The translations under genes and the position numbers were made by a program. Under the pieces are notes generated by a model. The model saw only the letters and a program-made list of their open reading frames with translations. It had not been told where the DNA came from and did no database searches. A stretch of DNA of 64,000 nt from Megascapheus bottae (taxonomy: Eukaryota; Chordata; Mammalia; Rodentia; Geomyidae). The stretch spans positions 1,798,001 through 1,862,000 of the forward strand of contig JANJXV010000194.1 of the NCBI GenBank assembly GCA_024803745.1, in the 5' to 3' direction. The number at the start of each line of letters is the position of its first letter. Within the stretch, counting starts at the first letter, position 1. This document shows, piece by piece, positions 29,136 through 43,893 of the stretch.

Positions 29136-32100
29136 TTCATTTTTACTTCAGAAACATCCATTCTATGACTTCACACACCTCCACTCTATGACTTCACAAA
29201 CCTCCATTCTGTGACTTCACACACCTCCATTCTGAGTTCACACAATTCCATTCGTTGAGTTCACACATCTCCATTCTGACTTGACACACCTCCATTCTAT
29301 GACTTCACACACGTCCATTCTATGACTTCACACACCTCTATTCTGTGACTTCACACACCTCCATTGTGTGACTTCACACACTTCCATTCTATGACTTCAT
29401 AAACCTCCCTTTTATAATTTCACACACCTCCATTCTATGACCTCACACACCCTCATTCTTTGATTTCACACACCTCCATTCTATGATTTCACACATCCAT
29501 TTCGACTTCACACACCTCTAATATATGACTTTAAACACCTCAATTCTGTGACTTCACACACCTGCATTCTATGACTTCATACCGTCCATTCTGTGACTTC
29601 AAACACCTCCATTCTATGACTTCACACAATTCCATTCTATGATTTCACACACCTCCATTTTATATCTTCACACACCTCCATTCTATGACTTCACACACCT
29701 CCATTCTGAGTTTTCACACCTCCATTCTATGACTTCACACACCTCCATTCTTTGACGTCACACATTTATTCTATGACTTCACACAACTTCATTCTTACTT
29801 TACAAACATCCATTCAATAACTTCACACACCTCCATTTTATGACTTCAAACACCTCCATTCTGTGACTTCACACACCTCCATTCTATGACTTCACACACC
29901 TCCATTCTGTGACTTCACTCACCTCCATTCTATGCGTTCACACACATCCCTTCTGACTTCACACACCTACATTCCATGACTTCACACACCTCCATTCTGT
30001 ATTCACACAGCTCCATTCTGTGACTTCACAAAACTCCATTCTATGATTTCACACACCTCCATACTATGACTTCACACAACTCCATCTATGACTTCACACA
30101 CCTTCATTCTGACATCACACACCTCCATTCTATGACTTCACAGACCTCGAATCTGTGACTTCACTCAGCTGCACTCTATGACTTCACACTCCTCCTTTCT
30201 ATGACTTTCCACACCTCCCTTCTATGACTTCACCACCACCAATCTATGACTACACACCTCCATTCTGACTTCACACACCTTCATTCTGTGAATTCACACA
30301 CCTCCATTCTATGTGTTCACACACCTCCATTCTATGACTTCACACACCTTCATTCTTACTTCAGAAACATCAGTTCTATGACTTCACACAACTCCATTCT
30401 ATGACTTCACAAACCTCCATTCTGTGACGTAACACACCTCCATTCTGAGTTCGCACAACTCAATTCGGTGACTTCACACACCTCCATTCTGATTTCACAC
30501 ACCTCCATTCTATGACTTCACACACTTCCATTCTATGACTTCACACACCTCCATTCTGTGACTTCACACACCTCCATTCTGTGCTCGCACACCTCCATTC
30601 TGTGACTTCACACACCTCCATTCTGTGACTTCACACACCTCCATTCTGTGACTTCACACACTTCCATTCTATGACTTCACACACCTCCATTCTGTGACTT
30701 CACACACCTCCATTCTGTGACTTCACTCACCTCCACTCTAAGACTTCACACTCCTCCATTCTATGACTTCCCACACCTCCTTTCTATGACTTCACCCACC
30801 TCCATTTTATGACTTCACACACCTCCATTCTGTGACTTCACACACCTCCATTCTATGACCTCACACACCCTCATTCTATGATTTCACACACCTCCATTCT
30901 ATGAATTTACACATCCATTTTGACTTCACACACCTCAAATATATGACTTCAAACACCTCAATTCTGTGACTTCACACACCTCCATTCTATGAGATCATAC
31001 CATCCATTCTGTGACTTCACACACCTCCATTCTATAACTTCACACACTTCCATTCTATGACTTCATACACCTCCATTCTGTGACTTCACAGACCTCCATT
31101 CTGTGACTTCCCACACCTCCATTCTGTTACTTCACACACCTCCATTCTATGACTTCACACACCTCTATTCTGACGTCACACACCTCCATTCTATGACTTC
31201 ACACACCTCCATTCTGACTTCACACACCTCCATTCTATGACTTCGCACACCTCTATTCTGACTTCACACACCTCCATTCTGTGACTTCACACACCTCCAT
31301 TCGATGACTTCACACACCTACATTCTTTGACTTCACACACAACCATGTTGACTTCACACCTACATTCTGTGACTTCACACATTTACATTTGTGACTTCTC
31401 ACACCACCTTTTTGACTTCACACATCTCCATTCTGTGACTTCACATACCTCAAATCTGTGACTTCACACACCTCCATTCTGTGACTTCACACACCTCCAT
31501 TCTGTGATTTCACACACCTCCCTTCCGTGACTTCACCCACCTCCATTATATTACTTCACACACCTCCATTCTATGACATCACACACCTCTATTCTATGAC
31601 TTCAAACCCTTCTACTCTATGACTTCACACACCACCATACTATGACTTCAAACACCTCCATTCTATGACTTCCCACACATGCATTCTAACTTCACACACC
31701 TCCATCTATGATTTCACACACCTTCATTCTGACATCACACACCTCCATTCTATGACTTCACAGACCTCGAATCTGTGACTTCACTCACCTGCACTCTATG
31801 ACTTCACACTCCTCCATTCTATGACTTTCCACACCTCTTTTCTATGACTTCACCACCTCCAATCTATGACTACACACCTCCATTCTGACTTCTCACACCT
31901 TCATTCTGTGAATTCGCACACCTCCATTCTATGTGTTCACACACCTCCATTCTATGACTTCACACACCTTCATTCTTACTTCAGAAACATCAGTTCTATG
32001 ACTTCACACAACTCCATTCTATGACTTCACAAACCTCCATTCTGTGACTTCACACACTTCCATTCTGACTTCACACACCTCCATTCTATGACTTCACACA

Positions 32101-32954
32101 CTTCCATTCTATGACTTCACACACCTCCATTCTATGACTTCACACACCTCCATTCTGTGACTTCACACACCTCCATTATATGACCTCACACACCCTCATT
32201 CTATGGTTTCACACACCTCCATTCTATGAATTCACACATCCATTTTGACTTCACACACCTCCAATATATGTCTTCAAACACCTCAATTCTGTGACTTCAC
32301 ACACCTCCATTCTATGAGTTCATACCATCCATTCTGTGACTTCACACACCTCCATTCTATGACTTCACACACTTCCATTCTATGACTTCATACACCTCCA
32401 TTCTGTGACTTTACATACCTCCATTGTGAGATCACACACCTCCATTCTGTGACTTCACACACCTCCATTCTGTGACTTCCCACACCTCCATTCTGTTACT
32501 TCACACACCTCCATTCTATGACTTCACACACCTCTATTCTGACGTCACACACCTCCATTCTATGACTTCACACACCTCTATTCTGACGTCACACTCCTCC
32601 ATTCTATGACTTCGCACACCTCTATTCGGACTTCACACACCTCCATTCTGTGACTTCACACACCTCCATTCTATGACTTCACACACTTCAATTGTGACGT
32701 CACACACCTCCATTGTATGAGTTCACACACCTGCATTCTGACTTCACACACCTCCATTCTATGACTTCACACACCTCCATTCTGATTTCACACACCTCTA
32801 TTCTATGACTTCGCACACCTCCATTCTGACATCACACACCTCCATTCTATGACTTAACAGACCTCGAGTCTGTGACTTCTCTCACCTGCACTCTATGACT
32901 TTACACTCGTCCATTCTATGATTTTCCACAACACTTTCTATAACTTCACACACC
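29136..32954 (+). repeat. Middle-domain HOR, 3,819-bp unit, full copy 2
   Basis: The TTCATTTTTACTTCAGAAAC marker occurs at 29136 and 32955, exactly 3,819 bp apart. The unit aligns to 13883-17701 with offset 15,253 bp throughout by my checkpoints. Minor differences include TTTTCACACC for TTTACACACC near 29711 and CACCACCACC near 30231. Conservation of the exact length over 15 kb makes this the best-supported HOR period of the middle domain. Confidence 0.82.
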
Positions 32955-35870
32955 TTCATTTTTACTTCAGAAACATCCATTCTATGACTTCACACACCTC
33001 CACTCTATGACTTCACAAACCTCCATTCTGTGACTTCACACACCTCCATTCTGAGTTCACACAACTCCATTCGTTGAGTTCACACATGTCCATTCTGACT
33101 TCACACACCTCCATTCTATGACTTCACACACGTCCATTCTATGACTTCACACACCTCTATTCTGTGACTTCACACACCTCCATCGTGTGACTTCACACAC
33201 TTCCATTCTATGACTTCATAAACCTCCCTTTTATAATTTCACACACCTCCATTCTATGACCTCACACACCCTCATTCTTTGATTTCACACACCTCCATTC
33301 TATGATTTCACACATCCATTTCGACTTCACACACCTCTAATATATGACTTCAAACACCTCAATTCTGTGACTTCACACACCTGCATTCTACGACTTCATA
33401 CCGTCCATTCTGTGATTTCAAACACCTCCATTCTATGACTTCACACAATTCCATTCTATGACTTCACACACCTCCATTTTATAACTTCACACACCTCCAT
33501 TCTATGACTTCACACACCTCCATTCTGAGTTTACACACCTCCATTCTGTGACTTCACACACCTCCAATCTGTGACTTCACACACCTCCATTCTGTGACTT
33601 CACACACCTCCATTCTGTGATTTCACACACCTCCCTTCCGTGACTTCACCCACCTCCATTCTATGACTTCACACACCTCCATTCTATGACATCACACACC
33701 TCCATTCTGTTACTTCACACACCTCCATTCTATGAGTTCACACACCTCCATTCTGTGACTTCACACATCTCCATTCTATGACTTCACACACCTCCATTCT
33801 GTGACTTCACTCACCTCCATTGTGTGTTCAAATACCTCCATTCTGTGACCTCACACACCTCCATTCTATGACTTCACACACCTTCATTCTTACTTCAGAA
33901 ACATCAGTTCTATGAGTTCACACAATTCCATTCTATGACTTCACAAACCTCCATTCTGTGACTTCACACACCTCCATTCTGAGTTCACACAACTCCATTC
34001 GGTGACTTCACACACCTCCATTCTGACTTCACACACCTCCATTCTATGACTTCACACCCTTCCATTCTATGACTTCACACACCTCCATTCTGTGACTTCA
34101 CACACCTCCATTCTGTGTTCGCAAACTTCCATTCTGTGACTTCACACACCTCCATTCTGTGACTTCACACACCTCCATTCTGTGACTTCACACACCTTCA
34201 TTATATGACTTCACACACCTCCATTATGTGACTTCACACACCTCCATTATATGACGTCACACACCCTCATTCTATTGTTTCACACACCTCCATTCTATGA
34301 ATTCACACATCCATTTTGACTTCACACACCTCCAATATATGTCTTCAAACACCTGAATTCTGTGACTTCACACACCTCCATTCTATGAGTTCATACCATC
34401 CATTCTGTGACTTCACACACCTCCATTCTATGACTTCACACACTTCCATTCTATGACTTCATACACCTCCATTCTGTGACTTTACATACCTCCATTGTGA
34501 GATCACACACCTCCATTCTGTGACTTCACACACCTCCATTCTGTGACTTCCCACACCTCCATTCTGTTACTTCACACACCTCCATTCTATGACTTCACAC
34601 ACCTCTATTCTGACGTCACACACCTCCATTCTATGACTTCACACACCTCCATTCTGACTTCACACTCCTCCATTCTATGACTTCGCACACCTCTATTCAG
34701 ACTTCACACACCTCCATTCTGTGACTTCAAACAACTCCATTCGATGACTTCACACACATACATTCTTTGACTTCACACACAACCATTTTGACTTCACACC
34801 TCCATTCTTTGACTTCACACACTTACGTTTGTGACTTCTCACACCACCTTTTTGACTTCACACATCTCCATTCTGTGACTTCACACACCTCCATTCTGTG
34901 ACTTCACACATCTCCCTTCCGTGACTTCACCCACCTCCATTCTATGACTTCACACACCTCCACTCTATGACATCACACACCTCCATTCTATGACTTCACA
35001 CACTTCCACTCTATGACTTCAGACACCACCATTCTATGACTTCACACACCTCCATTCTATGACTTCCTACACATGCATTCTGACTTCACACACCTCCATT
35101 GTATGTCTTCACACATCTTCTTTCTGTAACTTCCCACACTCCCAATGTTTGAGTTCACAAACCACCCTTCCATGACTCACACACCTCCATTCTATGAGTT
35201 CACACACCTCCATTCTTTGACTTCACACACCTCCAATTTGACTTCACACACCTACATTCTGTGACCTCACACACCTCCATTTACGACTTCACACACCACC
35301 ATTTTGATTTCACACACCACCATTCTGTGACTTCACACACCTCCATTCTTTGACTTCACACACCTCCGTTTTGACTTCACACACTTCCATTCTGTGACTT
35401 CACACACCTCCATTCTGTGACTTCACACACCACCATTGTTTTACTTCACACACATCCATTCTTTGACTTCACACACCTCCATTCTATTAGTTCACAAACA
35501 TCCATTCTATGAGTTCAACACCAAAATTTTGTCTTCACACACCTCCATTCTATGACTTCACACACCTTCATTCTTAATTCAGAAACATCCATTCTATGAC
35601 TTCACACACCTCCATTCTATGACTTCGCAAACCTCCATTCTGTGACTTCACACACCTCCATTCGGAGTTCACACACCTCCATTCGGTGACTTCACACACC
35701 TCCATTCTGACTTCACACAACTGCATTCTATGACTTCACACACTTCCATTCTATGAATTCCCACACCTCCATTCTGTTACTTCACACACCTCCATTCTAT
35801 GACTTCACACACCTCTATTCTGCCGTCACACACCTCCATTCTATGACTTCACACACCTCCATTCTGACTT
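32955..35870 (+). repeat. Middle-domain variant segment, copy 2, ending at domain boundary
   Basis: Second copy of 22870-25662 (offset 10,085 to 10,087 bp). At about 35870 the match to the middle domain ends: after CATTCTGACTTCACACACC the sequence continues with canonical monomers. From about 35900 it then matches the right domain (51,4xx onward at offset 15,522 bp). I place the border between HOR families here. Confidence 0.72.
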
Positions 35871-37399
35871 CACACACCTCCATTCTATGACTTCACACAC
35901 CTCCATTCTATGAGTTCACACACCTCCATTCTTTGACTTCACACACCTCCATTTTGACTTCACACACCTACATTCTGTGACTTCACCCTCCTCAATTTGT
36001 GACTTCACACACCACCATTTTGATTTCACACACCTCCATTCTGTGACTTCACACACCTCCATTCTTTGAGTTCACACACCTCCGTTTTGAGTTCACACAC
36101 TTCCATTCTGTGACTTCACACACCTCCATTCTGTGACTTCACACACCACCATTGTTGACTTCACACACCTCCATTCCACGACTTCACACACCTCCATTCT
36201 GTTAGTTCACACACATCCATTCTATGAGTTCACACACCACAATATTTCTTCACACACCTCCATTCTATGACTTCGCAAACCTCCATTCTGTGACTTCACA
36301 CACCTCCATTCGGAGTTCACACACCTGCATTCGGTGACTTCACACACCTCCATTCTGACTTCACACACCTCAATTCTATGACTTCACACACTTCCATTCT
36401 GTGACTTCACACACCTCCATTCTGTGACTTCACACACCTCCATTCTGTGACTTCACACACCTCCATTCTGACTTCACACAGCTCCATTCTATGAATTCAC
36501 ACACCTCCATTCTTACTTTACAAACATCCATTCTATAACTTCACACACCTCCATTCTATGACTTCACACACCTCCATTCTGTGACTTCACATACCTCCAT
36601 TCTATGACTTCACACACCTCCATTCTGTGACTTCACACACCTCCATTCTATGACTTCACACACTTCCATTGTGACGTCACACACCTCCATTCTATGAGTT
36701 CACACACCTCCATTCTGACTTCACACACCTCCATTCTATTACTTCACACACCTCCATTCTGAATTCACACAGCTCCATTGTGTGACTTCACAAAACTCCA
36801 TTCTATGGTTTCACACACCTCCATACTACGACTTCACACAACTCCATCTATGACTTCACACACCTCCATTCTGACATCACACACCTCTATGCTATGACTT
36901 CGCACACCTCCATTCTGACATCACACACCTCCATTCTATGACTTCACAGACATCGAATCTGTGACTTCACTCACCTGCACTCTATGACTTCACACTGCTC
37001 CATTCTATGACTTACCACACCTCCTTTCTATGATGTCACCCACCTCCAATCTATGACTACCCACCTCCATTCTGACTTCACACACCTCCATTCTCTGACT
37101 TCACACACCTCCATTCTTTGACTTCACACACCTTCATTTTTCCTTCAGAAACATCCATTCTATGACTTCACACACGTCCATTCTATGACTTCACAAACCT
37201 CCATTCTGTGACTTCACACACCTCCATTCTGAGTTGACACAACTTCATTCGGTGACGTCACACATCTCCATTCTGACTTCAAACACCTCCATTCTATGAC
37301 TTCACACACTTCCATTCTATGACTTCACACACCTCCATTCTGTGACTTCACAAACCTCCATTCTGAGTTCACACACGTCCATTCTGTGACTTCACACAC
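35871..37399 (+). repeat. Right-domain HOR segment, first occurrence
   Basis: Matches about 51400-52940 at a constant offset of 15,522 bp. Checkpoints are CTCAATTTGT at 35991/51513, GCTCCATTCT at 36481/52003 and GACATCGAATC at 36949/52471. Parts recur at 45,650-46,740 (offset 9,193 bp), 56,5xx and 61,0xx. The GACATCGAATC marker lies at 36949, 46142, 52471, 56704 and 61531, so five versions of this segment are present in the right domain. Confidence 0.78.
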
Positions 37400-40300
37400 C
37401 TCCATTCTGTGACTTCACACACCTCCATTCTATGACTTCACACACCAACATTCTATGATTTAACACACCTCCATTCTATGATTTCACACATCCATTTTGA
37501 CTTCACACACCTAAAATATATGACTTCATACCCGTCCATTCTGTGACTTCACACACCTCCATTCTATGACTTCACACACCTCCTTTCTGTGACTTCACTC
37601 ACCTCCATTCTGTGACTTCACATACCTCCATTCTAAGACTTCACAAACCTCCATTCTGTGACTTCACACACCTCCATTCTGTGACTTCACAAACCTCCAT
37701 TCTATGATTTCTCACACCTCAATTCTATGACTTCACACACCTCCAGTTTATGACGTCACACACCTCTATTTTGACTTCACACACCTCAATTATGTGACTT
37801 CACACACATCCCTTCTGTGACTTCACGCACCTCCATTCTATGACTTCACACACCTTCATTCTGTGACATCACACACCTCCATTCTATGACTTCACACATT
37901 TCCATTCTATGATTTCACATACCTCCATGCTATGACTTCACACACCTCCATTCTGTGACTTCACACACCTCCATTCTGAGTTCACACACCTCCACTCTGT
38001 GACTTCACACACCTCCATTCTATGATTTCACACACCTCCATTCTATGACTTCACACACCTCCATTTTATGACGTCACACACCTCCATTTTGGCTTCTCAC
38101 ACCTCCATTCTGTGACTTCACACACCTCCATTCTATGACTTCACACACTTCCTTTGTGACGTCACACACCTCCATTCTATGAGTTCACACACCTCCATTC
38201 TATGACTTCACACACCTCCATTCAGACTTCTCACACCTCCATTCTATGACTTCAGAGACCTCGAATATGTGACTTCACTCACCTCCACTGTAATACTTCA
38301 CACTCCTCCAATCTATGACTTCCCACACCTCCTTTCTATGACTTCACCCATCTCCATTTTATGACTTCACACACCTCCATTCTGTGACTTCACACACCTC
38401 CATTCTATGACCTCACACACCCTCATTCTATGATTTCACACACCTCCATTCTATGACTTCACACATCCATTTTGACTTCACGCACCTCCAATATATGACT
38501 TCAAACACCTCGATTCTGTGACTTCACACAACTCCATTCTATGAGTTCATACCTTCCATTCTGTGACTTCACAGACCTCCATTCTATGACTTCACACTCT
38601 TCCATTCTATGACTTCACACACCTCCATTCTGTGACTTTACACACCTCCATTCTGACTTCACACACATCCATTCTGTGACGTCACACACCTCCATTCTGT
38701 GACTTCCCACACCTCCACTATGTGACTTCACACACCTCCATTCTATGATTTCACACCTCCATTCTGACTTCACACACCTCCATTCTGTCACTTCACACAC
38801 CTCCATTATATGACTTCACACACCTCCTTTCTATGACTTCACACACCTCCGTTCTATGACTTCACACACCTCCATTCTGTGACTTCACACACCTCCATTC
38901 TATAACTTCACACACCTTCTTCTTACTTCACAAACATACGTTCTATGACTTCACACACCTCCATTCTATGACTTCACATACCTCCATTCTGTGACTTCAC
39001 ACACCACCATTCTGACTTCACAGAGCTCCATTCTATGACTTCACACACCTCCATTCTTACTTTACAAACATCCATTCTATAACTTCACACACCTCCATTC
39101 TATGACTTTACACACCTCCATTCTGTGACTTTACATACCTCCATTCTATGATTTCACACAACTCCATTCTGTGACTTCACACACCTGCATTCTATGACTT
39201 CACACACTTCCATTGTGACGTCACACACCTCCATTCTATGAGTTCACACACCTCCATTCTGACTTCACACACCTCCATTCTATTACTTCACAAACCTCCA
39301 TTCTGAATTCACACAGCTCCATTCTGTGACTTCACAAAACTCCATTCTATGGTTTCACACACCTCCATACTATGACTTCACACAACTCCATCTATGACTT
39401 CACACACCTCCATTCTGACATCACACACCTCTATTCTGTCACTTCACAAACCTCCGTTCTATGATTTCACACACCTCCATTCTATGACTTCACACACCTC
39501 CATTTTATGACGTCACACACCTCCATTTTGACTTCTCACACCTCCATTCTGTGACTTCACACACCTCCATTCTATGACTTCACACACTTCCATTGTGACA
39601 TCACACACCTCCATTCTATGAGTTCACAAACCTCCATTCTATGACTTCACACCTCCATTCTGAATTCACACACTTCCATTCCACGACTTCACAGACCTCG
39701 AATATGTGACTTCACTCACCTCCACTCTATGACTTCACACTCCTCCATTCTATGACTTCCCACACCTCCTTTCTATGACTTCACCCACCTCCATTTTATG
39801 ACTTCACACACCTCCATTCTGTGACTTCACACACCTCCATTCTATGACCTCACACACCCTCATTCTATGATTTCACACAACTCCATTCTATGACTTCACA
39901 CATCCATTTTGACTTCACACACCTCCAATATATGACTTCAAACACCTCAATTCTGTGACTTCACACACCTCCATTCTATGACCTCATACCCTCCATTCTG
40001 TGACTCCACACACCTCCATTCTATGACTTCACACACTTCCATTCTATGACTTCACACACCTCCATTCTGTGACTTTACACACCTACATTGTGAGTTCACA
40101 CTCCTCCATTCTGTGATGTCACACACCTCCATTCTGTGACTTCACACACCTCCATTCTATGACTTCACACAATTCCATTCTATGACTTCACACACCTCCA
40201 TTCTGTGACATCACACACCTCCATTCTATGACTTCACACACTTCCATTCTATGACTTCACACACCTCCATTCTATGACTTCACACACCTCCATTCTATGA

Positions 40301-40646
40301 CTTCCCACACCTGCATTCTGACCTCACACACCTGTATTCTATGATTTCACACATCTTCTTTCTGTAACTTCCCACACTTCCAATATTTCACTTCACAAAC
40401 CTCCATTCCATGACTTCACACACCTCCATTCTATGAGTTCACACACCTCCATTCTTTGACTTCACACACCTCCATTTTGACTTCACACACCTACATTCTG
40501 TGACTTCACCCTCCTCAATTTGTGACTTCACACACCACCATTTTGATTTCACACACCTCCATTCTGTGACTTCACACACCTCCATTCTTTGAGTTCACAC
40601 ACCTCCGTTTTGAATTCACACACTTCCATTCTGTGACTTCACACAC
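37400..40646 (+). repeat. 3,247-bp HOR, copy 1 of a tandem pair
   Basis: CACACCAACATTC at 37441 recurs at 40688 (offset 3,247 bp), and TTCTTTCTGTAAC at 40356 recurs at 43603 with the same offset. A 63-codon minus-strand reading frame at 38615-38806 recurs with an identical translation at 41862-42053, which shows how similar the copies are over that part. The reading frame itself is only the repeat read in frame. By-eye differences between copies are very few. Confidence 0.85.
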
Positions 40647-43600
40647 CTCCATTCTGTGACTTCACACACCTCCATTCTATGACTTCACACACCAACATTC
40701 TATGATTTAACACACCTCCATTCTATGATTTCACACATCCATTTTGACTTCACACACCTAAAATATATGACTTCATACCCGTCCATTCTGTGACTTCACA
40801 CACCTCCATTCTATGACTTCACACACCTCCTTTCTGTGACTTCACTCACCTCCATTCTGTGACTTCACATACCTCCATTCTAAGACTTCACAAACCTCCA
40901 TTCTGTGACTTCACACACCTCCATTCTGTGACTTCACAAACCTCCATTCTATGATTTCTCACACCTCAATTCTATGACTTCACACACCTCCAGTTTATGA
41001 CGTCACACACCTCTATTTTGACTTCACACACCTCAATTATGTGACTTCACACACATCCCTTCTGTGACTTCACGCACCTCCATTCTATGACTTCACACAC
41101 CTTCATTCTGTGACATCACACACCTCCATTCTATGACTTCACACATTTCCATTCTATGATTTCACATACCTCCATGCTATGACTTCACACACCTCCATTC
41201 TGTGACTTCACACACCTCCATTCTGAGTTCACACACCTCCACTCTGTGACTTCACACACCTCCATTCTATGATTTCACACACCTCCATTCTATGACTTCA
41301 CACACCTCCATTTTATGACGTCACACACCTCCATTTTGGCTTCTCACACCTCCATTCTGTGACTTCACACACCTCCATTCTATGACTTCACACACTTCCT
41401 TTGTGACGTCACACACCTCCATTCTATGAGTTCACACACCTCCATTCTATGACTTCACACACCTCCATTCAGACTTCTCACACCTCCATTCTATGACTTC
41501 AGAGACCTCGAATATGTGACTTCACTCACCTCCACTGTAATACTTCACACTCCTCCAATCTATGACTTCCCACACCTCCTTTCTATGACTTCACCCATCT
41601 CCATTTTATGACTTCACACACCTCCATTCTGTGACTTCACACACCTCCATTCTATGACCTCACACACCCTCATTCTATGATTTCACACACCTCCATTCTA
41701 TGACTTCACACATCCATTTTGACTTCACGCACCTCCAATATATGACTTCAAACACCTCGATTCTGTGACTTCACACAACTCCATTCTATGAGTTCATACC
41801 TTCCATTCTGTGACTTCACAGACCTCCATTCTATGACTTCACACTCTTCCATTCTATGACTTCACACACCTCCATTCTGTGACTTTACACACCTCCATTC
41901 TGACTTCACACACATCCATTCTGTGACGTCACACACCTCCATTCTGTGACTTCCCACACCTCCACTATGTGACTTCACACACCTCCATTCTATGATTTCA
42001 CACCTCCATTCTGACTTCACACACCTCCATTCTGTCACTTCACACACCTCCATTATATGACTTCACACACCTCCTTTCTATGACTTCACACACCTCCGTT
42101 CTATGACTTCACACACCTCCATTCTGTGACTTCACACACCTCCATTCTATAACTTCACACACCTTCTTCTTACTTCACAAACATACGTTCTATGACTTCA
42201 CACACCTCCATTCTATGACTTCACATACCTCCATTCTGTGACTTCACACACCACCATTCTGACTTCACAGAGCTCCATTCTATGACTTCACACACCTCCA
42301 TTCTTACTTTACAAACATCCATTCTATAACTTCACACACCTCCATTCTATGACTTTACACACCTCCATTCTGTGACTTTACATACCTCCATTCTATGATT
42401 TCACACAACTCCATTCTGTGACTTCACACACCTGCATTCTATGACTTCACACACTTCCATTGTGACGTCACACACCTCCATTCTATGAGTTCACACACCT
42501 CCATTCTGACTTCACACACCTCCATTCTATTACTTCACAAACCTCCATTCTGAATTCACACAGCTCCATTCTGTGACTTCACAAAACTCCATTCTATGGT
42601 TTCACACACCTCCATACTATGACTTCACACAACTCCATCTATGACTTCACACACCTCCATTCTGACATCACACACCTCTATTCTGTCACTTCACAAACCT
42701 CCATTCTATGATTTCACACACCTCCATTCTATGACTTCACACACCTCCATTTTATGACGTCACACACCTCCATTTTGACTTCTCACACCTCCATTCTGTG
42801 ACTTCACACACCTCCATTCTATGACTTCACACACTTCCATTGTGACATCACACACCTCCATTCTATGAGTTCACAAACCTCCATTCTATGACTTCACACC
42901 TCCATTCTGAATTCACACACTTCCATTCCACGACTTCACAGACCTCGAATATGTGACTTCACTCACCTCCACTCTATGACTTCACACTCCTCCATTCTAT
43001 GACTTCCCACACCTCCTTTCTATGACTTCACCCACCTCCATTTTATGACTTCACACACCTCCATTCTGTGACTTCACACACCTCCATTCTATGACCTCAC
43101 ACACCCTCATTCTATGATTTCACACAACTCCATTCTATGACTTCACACATCCATTTTGACTTCACACACCTCCAATATATGACTTCAAACACCTCAATTC
43201 TGTGACTTCACACACCTCCATTCTATGACCTCATACCCTCCATTCTGTGACTCCACACACCTCCATTCTATGACTTCACACACTTCCATTCTATGACTTC
43301 ACACACCTCCATTCTGTGACTTTACACACCTACATTGTGAGTTCACACTCCTCCATTCTGTGATGTCACACACCTCCATTCTGTGACTTCACACACCTCC
43401 ATTCTATGACTTCACACAATTCCATTCTATGACTTCACACACCTCCATTCTGTGACATCACACACCTCCATTCTATGACTTCACACACTTCCATTCTATG
43501 ACTTCACACACCTCCATTCTATGACTTCACACACCTCCATTCTATGACTTCCCACACCTGCATTCTGACCTCACACACCTCTATTCTATGATTTCACACA

Positions 43601-43893
43601 TCTTCTTTCTGTAACTTCCCACACTTCCAATATTTCACTTCACAAACCTCCATTCCATGACTTCACACACCTCCATTCTATGAGTTCACACACCTCCATT
43701 CTTTGACTTCACACACCTCCATTTTGACTTCACACACCTACATTCTGTGACTTCACCCTCCTCAATTTGTGACTTCACACACCACCATTTTGATTTCACA
43801 CACCTCCATTCTGTGACTTCACACACCTCCATTCTTTGAGTTCACACACCTCCGTTTTGAATTCACACACTTCCATTCTGTGACTTCACACAC
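40647..43893 (+). repeat. 3,247-bp HOR, copy 2 of a tandem pair
   Basis: Directly follows copy 1 with constant 3,247-bp offset. The final part (about 42790 onward) is duplicated again with a period of about 1,420-1,422 bp. Copy 1 reads ACCTGTATTC at 40331 where this copy reads ACCTCTATTC. After about 43893 it continues with CCACCATTCTTTGACTTC and does not return to the CACACCAACATTC start, so there is no third tandem copy here. Confidence 0.85.

Noticed and set aside
38615..38806. Minus-strand 63-codon frame repeated at 41862-42053 and 54068-54259
   Set aside because: Its apparent conservation is explained by the 3,247-bp HOR copies that carry it. The surrounding non-coding monomers are equally conserved, so there is no sign of selection on a protein.
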